The notes under the pieces were generated by a model that saw only the letters and a list, made by a program, of their open reading frames with translations, made no database searches and had not been told where the DNA came from. The position numbers were made by a program, and so were the translations under genes. From the NCBI GenBank assembly GCA_052116865.1, contig JBQKKG010000001.1:1-64000 (forward strand): a stretch of DNA of 64,000 bases. The letters run 5' to 3'. The DNA comes from CAUPWF01 sp963515125. GTDB taxonomy: Bacteria > Bacillota > Clostridia > Lachnospirales > Lachnospiraceae. Shown here piece after piece: positions 1 through 7,342 of this stretch. Each line of letters opens with the position of its first letter. Within the stretch, counting starts at the first letter, position 1.

Positions 1-252
1 ATGAAAATGTTCAACAACTTTGCAGCCAAAAATGTAGTGAGAAGATTTCGGAAGTCTAACATAGAAATCCGAAATCTTTTTTAGATTTACACCCTCAAAT
101 TATGCGCTTACGAAGATTCAGGGCTACAACAGACAAAGCAGTTACAAGTAGTTAAAGCACAATTTATAGAAGCAAGCAGTTTTACCTGGCAGGAACTATT
201 TGAAGGATATGATGAATTATATGCCATTACCTTTTCATCAGGCATTCATTTT

Positions 253-2076
253 ATGCAAGGATTATTAGAAAAATTTGAATATGCTGAAGTGATTTTCGGA
301 TGTGAAGATATTATTGATAATAATGTAGCAGCTATTATGGCTGTTGAAGCAAAAATGGTAGAACTGATTACTAAAAATAAAAGTGCTAATTTGATGGCTG
401 GAATGATGAAAGAAGAGAAGCTCAAACTTTACGTTTCAAGAGATTTGAAGTCGCATGAGAAAGTATTTGTTTTGAAAGCGAAAGATGGAAGAGTTCGTGT
501 AATTACGGGAAGCGCTAATATGTCTGCATCTGCATTTTGTGGATACCAAAGAGAGAATGTGACCTTTTTTGAGGATCAGGAGGCATTTGACTGGTACTAT
601 GAACGCTTTATGGATTTTCGAGAGAAATGTGCTGACAATGTGAATCAGCAAGTGGTTGAAAGAATGATAGAGGGTGAGGATAACTTGCTCCGAGAAAATC
701 CAGAGGAGATACCAATCTTTCAAACCGTGAAAAGTAAAAAGATAGTAGTAATTGAAAAATCAGAAGATGAGACGGATTATGAAGTTGTAGCTGACGTAAC
801 AGGATTTCAGGATGAGTTGAAGTCAATGTTGCCTAAACCACAGAAGAATGGAATGACACTATTGACAGCGGAAGCATTGCATGTATTTAAGAGAAAATAT
901 TCAGAACACAAGCAGATAAAGGAAATAAAGGAGAAAAAGCTACCTAAATTACATGTGGATTATGAAGCTGGTACTATGAAATTCAATGGAAAAGCATGTA
1001 ATTTAAAACCAGATCCGGATAAAATAAAATCCGATATTAATTGTTTGAAAAATTATCTATCTAGCCTAACAATGTTCTATGGTGATGTAGAGCAGAGCCA
1101 GAAAGATTATTTTGGATTTATGAATTGGTATTTTGCAAGTCTTTTTATGCCTTATCTAAGATATGTGGCGGTAATGAATAATTATGATGTTACACCGTTT
1201 CCGGTAATAGGTATTATATATGGAGACTCTAATGGTGGTAAATCAACATTTGTTAGATTACTATCCAAGATGATGTGTGAAATTAAGGTACCGCTAAATA
1301 GTAGTTCCGACTTTACAGCAAGTAATATTGAGGACTTGAAAAGAGGATGCGAAGGCTTACCAATAAATATAGATGACCTTTCAAAGGCTCAATATTCAGC
1401 ACATTTTGAAAAGGTAATAAAGGATGATGAATGGGGAATTAGAGACCATTTTATAAATTATCCTTCAATTGCAATTACAACAAATAAGGTTCCATCGTTA
1501 ACGGCAGATATTTCCAAGAGAGCTATTGCATGTCATATAAATACTAAAATAGATAAGGAAATAGGTGTAAAGAATTCAAAGATGGTTAATGAAAGTATGC
1601 GTCATGCTACGAACAGTTTGTATTGCGAGTATGTTAGAAAAATGTTAGATGTAGTAGCAAATATGTCGGAGATGATGAAGGATAGCGATAATGAATACTT
1701 CCCAGATATATTTGAAGCCTCATCTACAGTTTTAGTGAATATATTCAACGAGTATGGAGCAGAAACGGTACCAGAATACATAAGGATACTAACATATGCA
1801 GATTATTTTGGAAATAAGGCTGTTGGTAGAAATGCAATACAGAAAATCATTATTGCATGGCAGAATGAGCCGGATCAATTTGTGATTGATAAGAAGAAAA
1901 ATAAATTAACTTATTCTTATCCAGATGGAGGAAGAACATATGAGTTGAAGTACATATTCGATGAATTACCACCGGTTCTGAATGCTCAACTTGTTTCTAG
2001 AAGTATTGTAATGGAGTTAGATAAGGCAAAAGAATTCTTTGATGTAGAATTTAGAAAACGAGGATGGTTTCATTAG
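253..2076 (+). CDS. PLD-like nuclease domain plus P-loop ATPase, 5' end incomplete
   Basis: Predicted nuclease/ATPase, plausibly a defence protein. The N-terminal third looks phospholipase D-like: a HEK motif near residue 66 is followed by a GSANMS segment. A P-loop ATPase follows, with a Walker A-like GDSNGGKST near residues 324-332 and a TTNK segment where a sensor would sit. The same frame stays open upstream to base 85 and reads like the start of a PLD domain, but 85-252 holds no ATG, GTG or TTG. An in-frame TAG lies at 82-84, after a short frame that is open from base 1. The ATG at 253 has no visible ribosome binding site, so it is probably not the original start. The gene is either 5'-truncated or carries a nonsense mutation. 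The fold assignments are moderately secure; the biological role is inferred. Confidence 0.6.
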   Translation: MQGLLEKFEYAEVIFGCEDIIDNNVAAIMAVEAKMVELITKNKSANLMAGMMKEEKLKLYVSRDLKSHEKVFVLKAKDGRVRVITGSANMSASAFCGYQRENVTFFEDQEAFDWYYERFMDFREKCADNVNQQVVERMIEGEDNLLRENPEEIPIFQTVKSKKIVVIEKSEDETDYEVVADVTGFQDELKSMLPKPQKNGMTLLTAEALHVFKRKYSEHKQIKEIKEKKLPKLHVDYEAGTMKFNGKACNLKPDPDKIKSDINCLKNYLSSLTMFYGDVEQSQKDYFGFMNWYFASLFMPYLRYVAVMNNYDVTPFPVIGIIYGDSNGGKSTFVRLLSKMMCEIKVPLNSSSDFTASNIEDLKRGCEGLPINIDDLSKAQYSAHFEKVIKDDEWGIRDHFINYPSIAITTNKVPSLTADISKRAIACHINTKIDKEIGVKNSKMVNESMRHATNSLYCEYVRKMLDVVANMSEMMKDSDNEYFPDIFEASSTVLVNIFNEYGAETVPEYIRILTYADYFGNKAVGRNAIQKIIIAWQNEPDQFVIDKKKNKLTYSYPDGGRTYELKYIFDELPPVLNAQLVSRSIVMELDKAKEFFDVEFRKRGWFH

Positions 2077-2170
2077 AATAATATATTAATTATTAAAGTA
2101 CAAGGCAAGTTCAAGAGGTGGTATATAATTTAGTGATGAAGATGATCATAGAAATGGAGGTAGTTTATAT

Positions 2171-2383
2171 ATGAAAGTTGGAATGCGAAAACCAAGTCTA
2201 AAAAGAAGTTTAAAAGCTAGAACTACAGGGAAATGGAAAAGGCAGGCAAAGCGAGCAATTAATCCATTGTATGGAAAAAAAGGAATGGGATTTATAAAGA
2301 ATCCAAAGAAATCAGTTAATAATGCAGTCTATCACCGTACAACATTTGGAATTGGAGATATCTTTAAAAAGTTATTCAAATAA
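2171..2383 (+). CDS. Small, highly basic hypothetical protein
   Basis: A 70-residue protein very rich in Lys and Arg, with no signal peptide, membrane segment or cysteine motif. It starts at ATG 2171 after an AATGGAGGTAG ribosome binding site. It lies 15 bp before the SIMPL gene and may share its transcript. The composition suggests nucleic-acid or membrane-surface binding, but I do not recognise a characterised family. Confidence 0.6.
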   Translation: MKVGMRKPSLKRSLKARTTGKWKRQAKRAINPLYGKKGMGFIKNPKKSVNNAVYHRTTFGIGDIFKKLFK

Positions 2384-2398
2384 GGGAGGATAATACAT

Positions 2399-3061
2399 AT
2401 GAATGAAATCATTACAGTAACAGGTAAAGGAAAGATCTCATTACCGCCGGATACAATTATAATTAATATTTCTTTGGAAACTGTTCGAGATACTTATGAA
2501 GCGACAATGGATGCTTCAGCTGATGCAGTTTTACTATTGAGGGATGCGCTTAAGTCAGAAGATTTCAAAAAAGAAGATATAAAGACAAAACGGTTTAATG
2601 TTGATTTGGAATATGAAAGCTATAAAGAACGGGATAACTGGAAAAAAAGGTTTATTGGATATAAATGCAACCATGATTTAAAGATAGAATTTCTTTCTGA
2701 TAGCAAAAGACTTGCAAAAATATTGTCTTTGATTGCAAGATGCCCAATCAATCCAGAATTTTCAATTCAATATAAAATAAAAGATATGGAAGATGCTAAG
2801 AATCAACTGTTGGCAAAAGCCGTTGCAGATTCGAAGGCGAAGTCAGAAATTTTAACAAAGGCAGCAGGAGTAAAATTAGGCAAGGTGGTTAATATCAATT
2901 ACTCGTGGGGTGAAATTAATATTTACAGTGAACCAGTAAACTATGATAGAGCAATTTTATGTGAAGAATCAGCTTGTAGTTATGAAAGTTCCTTGGACAT
3001 AGAACCGGAAGATTTGGATATTACAGACACTGTAACTGTGACATGGGAAATACTTTCATAA
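2399..3061 (+). CDS. SIMPL domain (DUF541) protein
   Basis: A 220-residue protein matching the SIMPL/DUF541 fold. It begins with the typical EIITVTGKGKISLPPDT strand, has a central I/V-rich block around IEFLSDSKRLAKIL, and a C-terminal helix with AVADSKAKSEILTKAAG followed by LGKVVNI. Many family members are secreted, but this one has no signal peptide and looks cytoplasmic. SIMPL proteins are poorly understood. The start follows a GGGAGGATAATACAT ribosome binding site. It sits between a small basic protein and a small Cys-rich ORF. Confidence 0.8.
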   Translation: MNEIITVTGKGKISLPPDTIIINISLETVRDTYEATMDASADAVLLLRDALKSEDFKKEDIKTKRFNVDLEYESYKERDNWKKRFIGYKCNHDLKIEFLSDSKRLAKILSLIARCPINPEFSIQYKIKDMEDAKNQLLAKAVADSKAKSEILTKAAGVKLGKVVNINYSWGEINIYSEPVNYDRAILCEESACSYESSLDIEPEDLDITDTVTVTWEILS

Positions 3062-3084
3062 GAAAACAAGAAAGCAGTGATGTT

Positions 3085-3189
3085 ATGATAAAAAGAATAA
3101 AATATTGGATATTCCAAAGCAGAAGGAAAAAATGTCACAGCTGTTGCGTGATTTGTCAGTACTATGAAAAATGCAGTGGTGAAGGATGA
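3085..3189 (+). CDS. Small Cys-rich protein (34 aa)
   Basis: A short ORF whose C-terminal half holds HSCCVICQYYEKC, a compact cysteine cluster that could bind a metal. The N-terminus is basic and aromatic. The upstream purine stretch is a weak ribosome binding site. Similar very short proteins with this Cys pattern occur in Clostridia, in my recollection. No function is known. Confidence 0.4.
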   Translation: MIKRIKYWIFQSRRKKCHSCCVICQYYEKCSGEG

Positions 3190-3206
3190 AATAGAAGTAC
3201 GATTTT

Positions 3207-3236
3207 TTGGACTTGTAATTAAGGGTATGTTATAAT
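3207..3236 (+). promoter_or_regulatory. Predicted promoter of the WYL regulator
   Basis: TTGGAC (3207-3212) and TATAAT (3231-3236) are separated by 18 bp and lie 44 bp before the WYL gene. The -10 box is consensus. Confidence 0.55.
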
Positions 3237-3280
3237 CTAGTCATATTGTAGTTTGAACGTGAAATGGAAAGGAGCTATGC

Positions 3281-4270
3281 ATGGCTAGAGGATCAAATCA
3301 AAAAATGAAAAGTATGTATTTAATGCAACTTTTCTTGGATAAAACAGATGAAACACATTATATTACGATGGTTGATATTTTAAATCATTTAAGTAGCAAT
3401 GATATTAATGCGGAAAGAAAGTCAATCTATGCTGATATAGAAGCATTGAAGCAATATGGTTTAGACATTAAGGGATTTCAGGAAAAAGGAACATACTTTT
3501 ACCATCTGGTAAATCGTAAGTTTGAATTAGCAGAGCTGAAGCTTTTAGTAGATGCGGTTCAGTCTTCGAAGTTTATTACAGCAAAAAAGTCAAATGAATT
3601 AATCAAAAAAATAGAGAGTTTTGCTAGCAATTTTGAAGCTAAAGAACTGCAACGACAGGTATATGTATCTAATCGCATAAAAACCATGAATGAAAGTATC
3701 TATTACAATGTAGATCATCTTCATGAATCAATAAATTCAAACAGTCAAATTACTTTTCAATATTCGCAATGGACGGTAGACAAGAAAACAAAACTTAAAA
3801 AAGGTGGAGCTTTGTATAAAGTCAGTCCGTGGGCATTAATGTGGGATAATGAAAATTATTATATGGTAGCCTATGATTCGGTCGAAGAGAAAATTAAGCA
3901 CTTCCGAGTAGATAAGATGTTGCACATTACTTTGACTAAAGATGTAAGAGATGGTAATGAACAGTTCAAAAAATTTGATATGGCAGTATATGAAAAGAAA
4001 ATGTTTGAGATGTTTGGCGGAACCGAAGAAAATGTAAAGCTCGAATGCACCAATAATTTAGTCGGCGTCATTATCGATCGTTTTGGGAAAGATGCTACTA
4101 TTATTCCAGTAGATAGTGAGCATTTTACTATAAGTGTAGATATTGAAGTTAGTCAGCAATTTCTTGCATGGATAGTCGGACTTGGAGCTGGGGCAAAGGT
4201 GGTATCGCCAGAAAATGTGGTTGCCATAATACGGAAAGAGGCAAAAAGGCTTATGGAACAATACAAGTGA
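3281..4270 (+). CDS. WYL-domain transcriptional regulator, BrxR-like candidate
   Basis: A 329-residue DNA-binding regulator. A winged-helix/HTH region occupies residues 1-75 (ERKSIYADIEALKQYGLDI is the recognition region). A WYL domain follows, with YKVSPWALMWDNENYYMVAY near residues 182-201, and then a C-terminal WCX-like extension. WYL proteins of the BrxR type control BREX and other defence loci. This one sits 1.7 kb upstream of the BREX operon on the same strand, separated by two genes. The start follows GGAAAGGAGC. A role as BREX regulator is inferred from position only; it could equally control the ADP-ribosylglycohydrolase. Confidence 0.85.
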   Translation: MARGSNQKMKSMYLMQLFLDKTDETHYITMVDILNHLSSNDINAERKSIYADIEALKQYGLDIKGFQEKGTYFYHLVNRKFELAELKLLVDAVQSSKFITAKKSNELIKKIESFASNFEAKELQRQVYVSNRIKTMNESIYYNVDHLHESINSNSQITFQYSQWTVDKKTKLKKGGALYKVSPWALMWDNENYYMVAYDSVEEKIKHFRVDKMLHITLTKDVRDGNEQFKKFDMAVYEKKMFEMFGGTEENVKLECTNNLVGVIIDRFGKDATIIPVDSEHFTISVDIEVSQQFLAWIVGLGAGAKVVSPENVVAIIRKEAKRLMEQYK

Positions 4271-4312
4271 TATACAAGTTGTTTTTTTCTCTGAAAGCCA
4301 GGAGGAGGGATT

Positions 4313-4639
4313 ATGAAAATTGAATGGATTTGGCCTGAAACAGATGATGAAGGTGGATTTTGGGTTGAGTGCACATTTGAAGAAGCTATTAGCGAGATTT
4401 ACCCAAGACTTTCTGAGAAAGAAATTCAAATCAGCAACAGGGAAGCAGATTATTATGATAACAATATTCTAGAGAAATTAGGAACTAATCCAAAATATAA
4501 GTATTGTTTCATTGTATCAAAAGATTTAAAGCGAATTTTACCAAGGCATCCATACTTCCCTTTCCATCAATTGTGGAATGCATATAGTCCATTTATTAAG
4601 TGCGAAATAAGAGAAATAGAAACTTTGAATGAGTTATAA
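4313..4639 (+). CDS. Hypothetical protein (108 aa) between WYL and ADP-ribosylglycohydrolase genes
   Basis: Soluble acidic protein, rich in Trp and Tyr, beginning KIEWIWPETDDEGGFWVE. I do not recognise its family. It has a clear AGGAGGAGG ribosome binding site, follows the WYL gene by 42 bp and precedes the ADP-ribosylglycohydrolase gene by 21 bp. The three are probably co-transcribed. It could be an immunity or partner protein for ADP-ribose chemistry, but nothing in the sequence proves that. Confidence 0.6.
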   Translation: MKIEWIWPETDDEGGFWVECTFEEAISEIYPRLSEKEIQISNREADYYDNNILEKLGTNPKYKYCFIVSKDLKRILPRHPYFPFHQLWNAYSPFIKCEIREIETLNEL

Positions 4640-4660
4640 ATAACTTGGAGGAAAATATAA

Positions 4661-5728
4661 ATGGATATTAAAGAAAAATATGTAGCTTGCATTTTAGGCG
4701 GGGCGTTGGGAGATGCCCTAGGTTATCCTATCGAATTTATGAGAAAAAGTGAAATTGTTTCAGAATATGGGGAGAATGGAATTAGAGATTTATCAGTAGA
4801 TAATAAAACTGGTAAAGCTCTGATTTCTGATGATACACAGATGACACTATTTACTTCTGATGGGTTAATTTGGTCCCATTTACGATGTTCAGAAAGAGGC
4901 ATAGGTTCGTATGAAGGTAGCGGTACATTGCAATCATACTATAGATGGCATTATACCCAGACGGGGACTGTATGCAATGGCTGTTGGTTAGAAAAACAAC
5001 CACATGAAACTGAAAATTATATTATTACCTATGATAAAACCATTATGGAGTATACAGAATTATTCGCTAGACGAGCACCAGGTAATAGTTGTTTGTCTGC
5101 CCTTGCACAAGGAAGAATGGGAACAATAGAACAACCGATTAATAATAGCAAAGGCTGTGGTGGCGTCATGCGTGTTGCACCAGTTGGTCTTTTTTTGCAT
5201 AAATATCCAGAAGAAGCTATGGATCACGGAATGAAAATTGCGGCTTTAACGCATGGGCATCCAACGGGGTATATTTCGGCAGGAGCGTTTGCGGTTATAA
5301 TTGCTGAACTAATAAATGGCAAGACGCTAGTTGAAGGTATAGATTCTTCATTTGAAATGTTGAGACAGTTTGATACGAATAAGGAAACAACACTGGCATT
5401 AAAAAAAGCAATAGAATTAGCTAATACGGATATTGATACATCAAAGGCAATTCGTAAGTTAGGGGAAGGATGGATTGCCGAAGAAGCATTATCGATTGCC
5501 ATATATTGTGCATTAAAGGAAAAGGATTTTAAGAAAGCATTACAATTGGCTGTGAACCATGATGGCGACAGCGATTCAACGGGAGCAATATGTGGAAATA
5601 TAATTGGCGCATATGGTGGCATGAGTGTTATTCCGGATGTATGGCTACAACAATTAGAACTTAAAGAATTAATTATGGACATTGGTGAAAAGTTATATCA
5701 AGTGAATGAACACTTTGGAATGATTTGA
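4661..5728 (+). CDS. ADP-ribosylglycohydrolase (DraG/ARH family)
   Basis: A 355-residue predicted hydrolase that removes ADP-ribose from modified proteins or nucleic acids in the cytoplasm, using two Mg ions. Visible family blocks are GGALGDALGYPIEF near residue 13, SDDTQMTLFT near 56 (metal-binding Thr-Asp-Asp type), KGCGGVMRVAPVGLF, THGHPTGYISAG, and the metal-binding NHDGDSDSTGAICGN near residue 300. All key acidic residues are present, so it should be active. The length is normal. It lies just upstream of the BREX promoter. ADP-ribosylglycohydrolases occur in defence islands and in ADP-ribosylation toxin-antidote pairs, but no ADP-ribosyltransferase gene is visible nearby. Confidence 0.9.
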   Translation: MDIKEKYVACILGGALGDALGYPIEFMRKSEIVSEYGENGIRDLSVDNKTGKALISDDTQMTLFTSDGLIWSHLRCSERGIGSYEGSGTLQSYYRWHYTQTGTVCNGCWLEKQPHETENYIITYDKTIMEYTELFARRAPGNSCLSALAQGRMGTIEQPINNSKGCGGVMRVAPVGLFLHKYPEEAMDHGMKIAALTHGHPTGYISAGAFAVIIAELINGKTLVEGIDSSFEMLRQFDTNKETTLALKKAIELANTDIDTSKAIRKLGEGWIAEEALSIAIYCALKEKDFKKALQLAVNHDGDSDSTGAICGNIIGAYGGMSVIPDVWLQQLELKELIMDIGEKLYQVNEHFGMI

Positions 5729-5848
5729 TTGGAACGCATTTGTACGATTTACAGCGCATTCACAACGTACGATTCACAACGTTCATGAATTTTAACTCCT
5801 GAAACATCAGATGTACTTATCTAAATACAAACTTTAGTTTTGCAAAGA

Positions 5849-5888
5849 TTTGAGTGGAAAAATAACTACGCATATGATATACTCATAT
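5849..5888 (+). promoter_or_regulatory. Predicted BREX operon promoter with overlapping operator
   Basis: TTTGAG (5849-5854) and TATGAT (5873-5878) with an 18-bp spacer precede the XRE-brxA operon. A perfect inverted repeat ATATGA-TATAC-TCATAT (5872-5888) covers the -10 box, a good position for an autorepressor operator. Just upstream (about 5757-5785) the segment CACAACGT-ACGATT-CACAACGT forms a short direct repeat. Both are candidate sites for the XRE protein. Confidence 0.5.
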
Positions 5889-5932
5889 ACAGATGCTAAA
5901 AAATGTTTTATCTGAAGGAAAGGTGTATCAAT

Positions 5933-6154
5933 ATGGCTATATCATACAATGGTCTTTGGAAGATTTTAATTGATAAAAAAATGCAAAAAAAAGATTTGAT
6001 GGAAGCACTAAATATTAGTTCCAGTACAATTGCAAAGATGGGAAAAGGAGATTCTGTTTCCGTGAATGTTTTAGAAAGAATCTGCAAATATCTGAACTGC
6101 AATGTCGGAGATATTATGAGCTTTGAAAATGACGATAAAGGAGAGCAGGAGTAA
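5933..6154 (+). CDS. XRE-family HTH regulator heading the BREX operon
   Basis: A small Cro/CI-type regulator of 73 residues. The HTH includes KKDLMEALNISSSTIAKMGKG. The family typically reads YNKLWKLLIDKGMKKKDL at its N-terminus, as here. I chose ATG 5933 because GGAAAGG sits just upstream; an earlier ATG at 5903 would add ten residues across that ribosome binding site. Its stop codon overlaps the brxA start (TAATG). It probably represses its own operon through the palindrome over the -10 box. Confidence 0.85.
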   Translation: MAISYNGLWKILIDKKMQKKDLMEALNISSSTIAKMGKGDSVSVNVLERICKYLNCNVGDIMSFENDDKGEQE

Positions 6155-6747
6155 TGGAATATAGTGCAGGAATAGTAAGTAATCTGCTCTGGTTTGTCGA
6201 AACAAGAGCAACCGCAAAGCTTTTATGCGAAGGTAAAACAAAGCAGGAAATAAAGGTATTTGTTGTTTCTGAAAACTTATATCAGCAAAAGCAGGAAAGA
6301 CGGGCTATCAATCAGTTTCGTTGTATTATGACCCGGTTAAATGCTTTGCCGGATGAATTGATAAAGGAATTAAACCAATCTGATTTAGCTACAGCAAAAT
6401 TAATTATTCTTGTTGGAGCAATGGCTACAGATAGATTACTATTTGAGTTTGTTTATGAAGTATATCGTAACAATATAAAAATGGGTGAAAATAAACTCGA
6501 AGATAGAGACTTTAATGTGTTTTTTCAAGAGAAGGCTGCGCAGAGCCAAAAGATAGCAGGATGGTCTGAAAGTGCAATTAAAAAGTTGAAACAGACATAT
6601 TCAAAATATCTTTTTGAAGCGGGTCTTATAGAAGGAGTAAAAGAAAATCGTAACATAGTAAAAGTATATGTGGATGATCGTCTTAGAAACAGTCTGGTAC
6701 AAAACAATATGGAACAATACTTATTTGCAATGACAGGAGAAAATTAA
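6154..6747 (+). CDS. brxA: BREX protein BrxA (DUF1819)
   Basis: A 197-residue protein with the BrxA/DUF1819 signature: an N-terminal YSAGIVSNLLWFVETRATAK followed by LLCEGKTKQEIK, with the C-terminal winged-helix-like part around KKLKQTYSKYLFEAGLI. BrxA is a small DNA-binding component of BREX systems and is needed, with BrxB, BrxC, PglX and PglZ, for adenine methylation and phage exclusion. The length matches the family. The start overlaps the XRE stop, and brxB begins 2 bp after its stop, so translation is probably coupled. Confidence 0.92.
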   Translation: MEYSAGIVSNLLWFVETRATAKLLCEGKTKQEIKVFVVSENLYQQKQERRAINQFRCIMTRLNALPDELIKELNQSDLATAKLIILVGAMATDRLLFEFVYEVYRNNIKMGENKLEDRDFNVFFQEKAAQSQKIAGWSESAIKKLKQTYSKYLFEAGLIEGVKENRNIVKVYVDDRLRNSLVQNNMEQYLFAMTGEN

Positions 6748-6749
6748 GG

Positions 6750-7328
6750 ATGGATTTACAAGAAAGGCTAGATAGAATACCAAAACGAATATCAGAACCG
6801 GATTTTCTGGCTAATAAAGGTGTTGCAAATGAAGTTCGGTACTATGTTTTTGATTATGATCCAAGAGAAGAGTTAATCGTTCGCGAAAGAATTGAAACTC
6901 TTATCAAAAATAATAATTCGGAAGTTGATGGATTTCAGATTGTAGAGTATGACCTTTATAAGTTGGTGTTGGAACTCTTAAACGAAAAAGGATATTTAGA
7001 AAAGTGTATTCAGTTTGAAGAGAAAAAGGGTAGAGGGTATATGTTTGATGCAATTATCAAGATGCTTCGACTGACAAATGAGAACAATCTGATTGTTAAT
7101 AGAATTGTGGAACGTACACCGGATAATGCTGTAGTCTTTTTAACTGGAATAGGAAAATGTTTCCCAATTGTCCGGTCCCATAATATTTTGAATAATTTAT
7201 ACTCGCTACCGCAGACGATACCAGTGGTAATGTTCTTTCCAGGTGAATGGAACGGACAAGTATTGAATTTGTTTGGAACCATAAAAGATGATAACTACTA
7301 CAGAGCATTTCCACTGATAGATGATTGA
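6750..7328 (+). CDS. brxB: BREX protein BrxB (DUF1788)
   Basis: A 192-residue DUF1788 protein. Recognisable blocks are RYYVFDYDPREELIVRERIE near residue 30, the central KGRGYMFDAIIKMLR, and the C-terminal VVMFFPGEWNGQVLNLFG. BrxB is a small core BREX protein that works with BrxC, PglX and PglZ. It is the third gene of the operon, and a GAGGAGGT ribosome binding site overlapping its stop serves brxC. Confidence 0.92.
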   Translation: MDLQERLDRIPKRISEPDFLANKGVANEVRYYVFDYDPREELIVRERIETLIKNNNSEVDGFQIVEYDLYKLVLELLNEKGYLEKCIQFEEKKGRGYMFDAIIKMLRLTNENNLIVNRIVERTPDNAVVFLTGIGKCFPIVRSHNILNNLYSLPQTIPVVMFFPGEWNGQVLNLFGTIKDDNYYRAFPLIDD

Positions 7329-7342
7329 GGAGGTAACATTAA

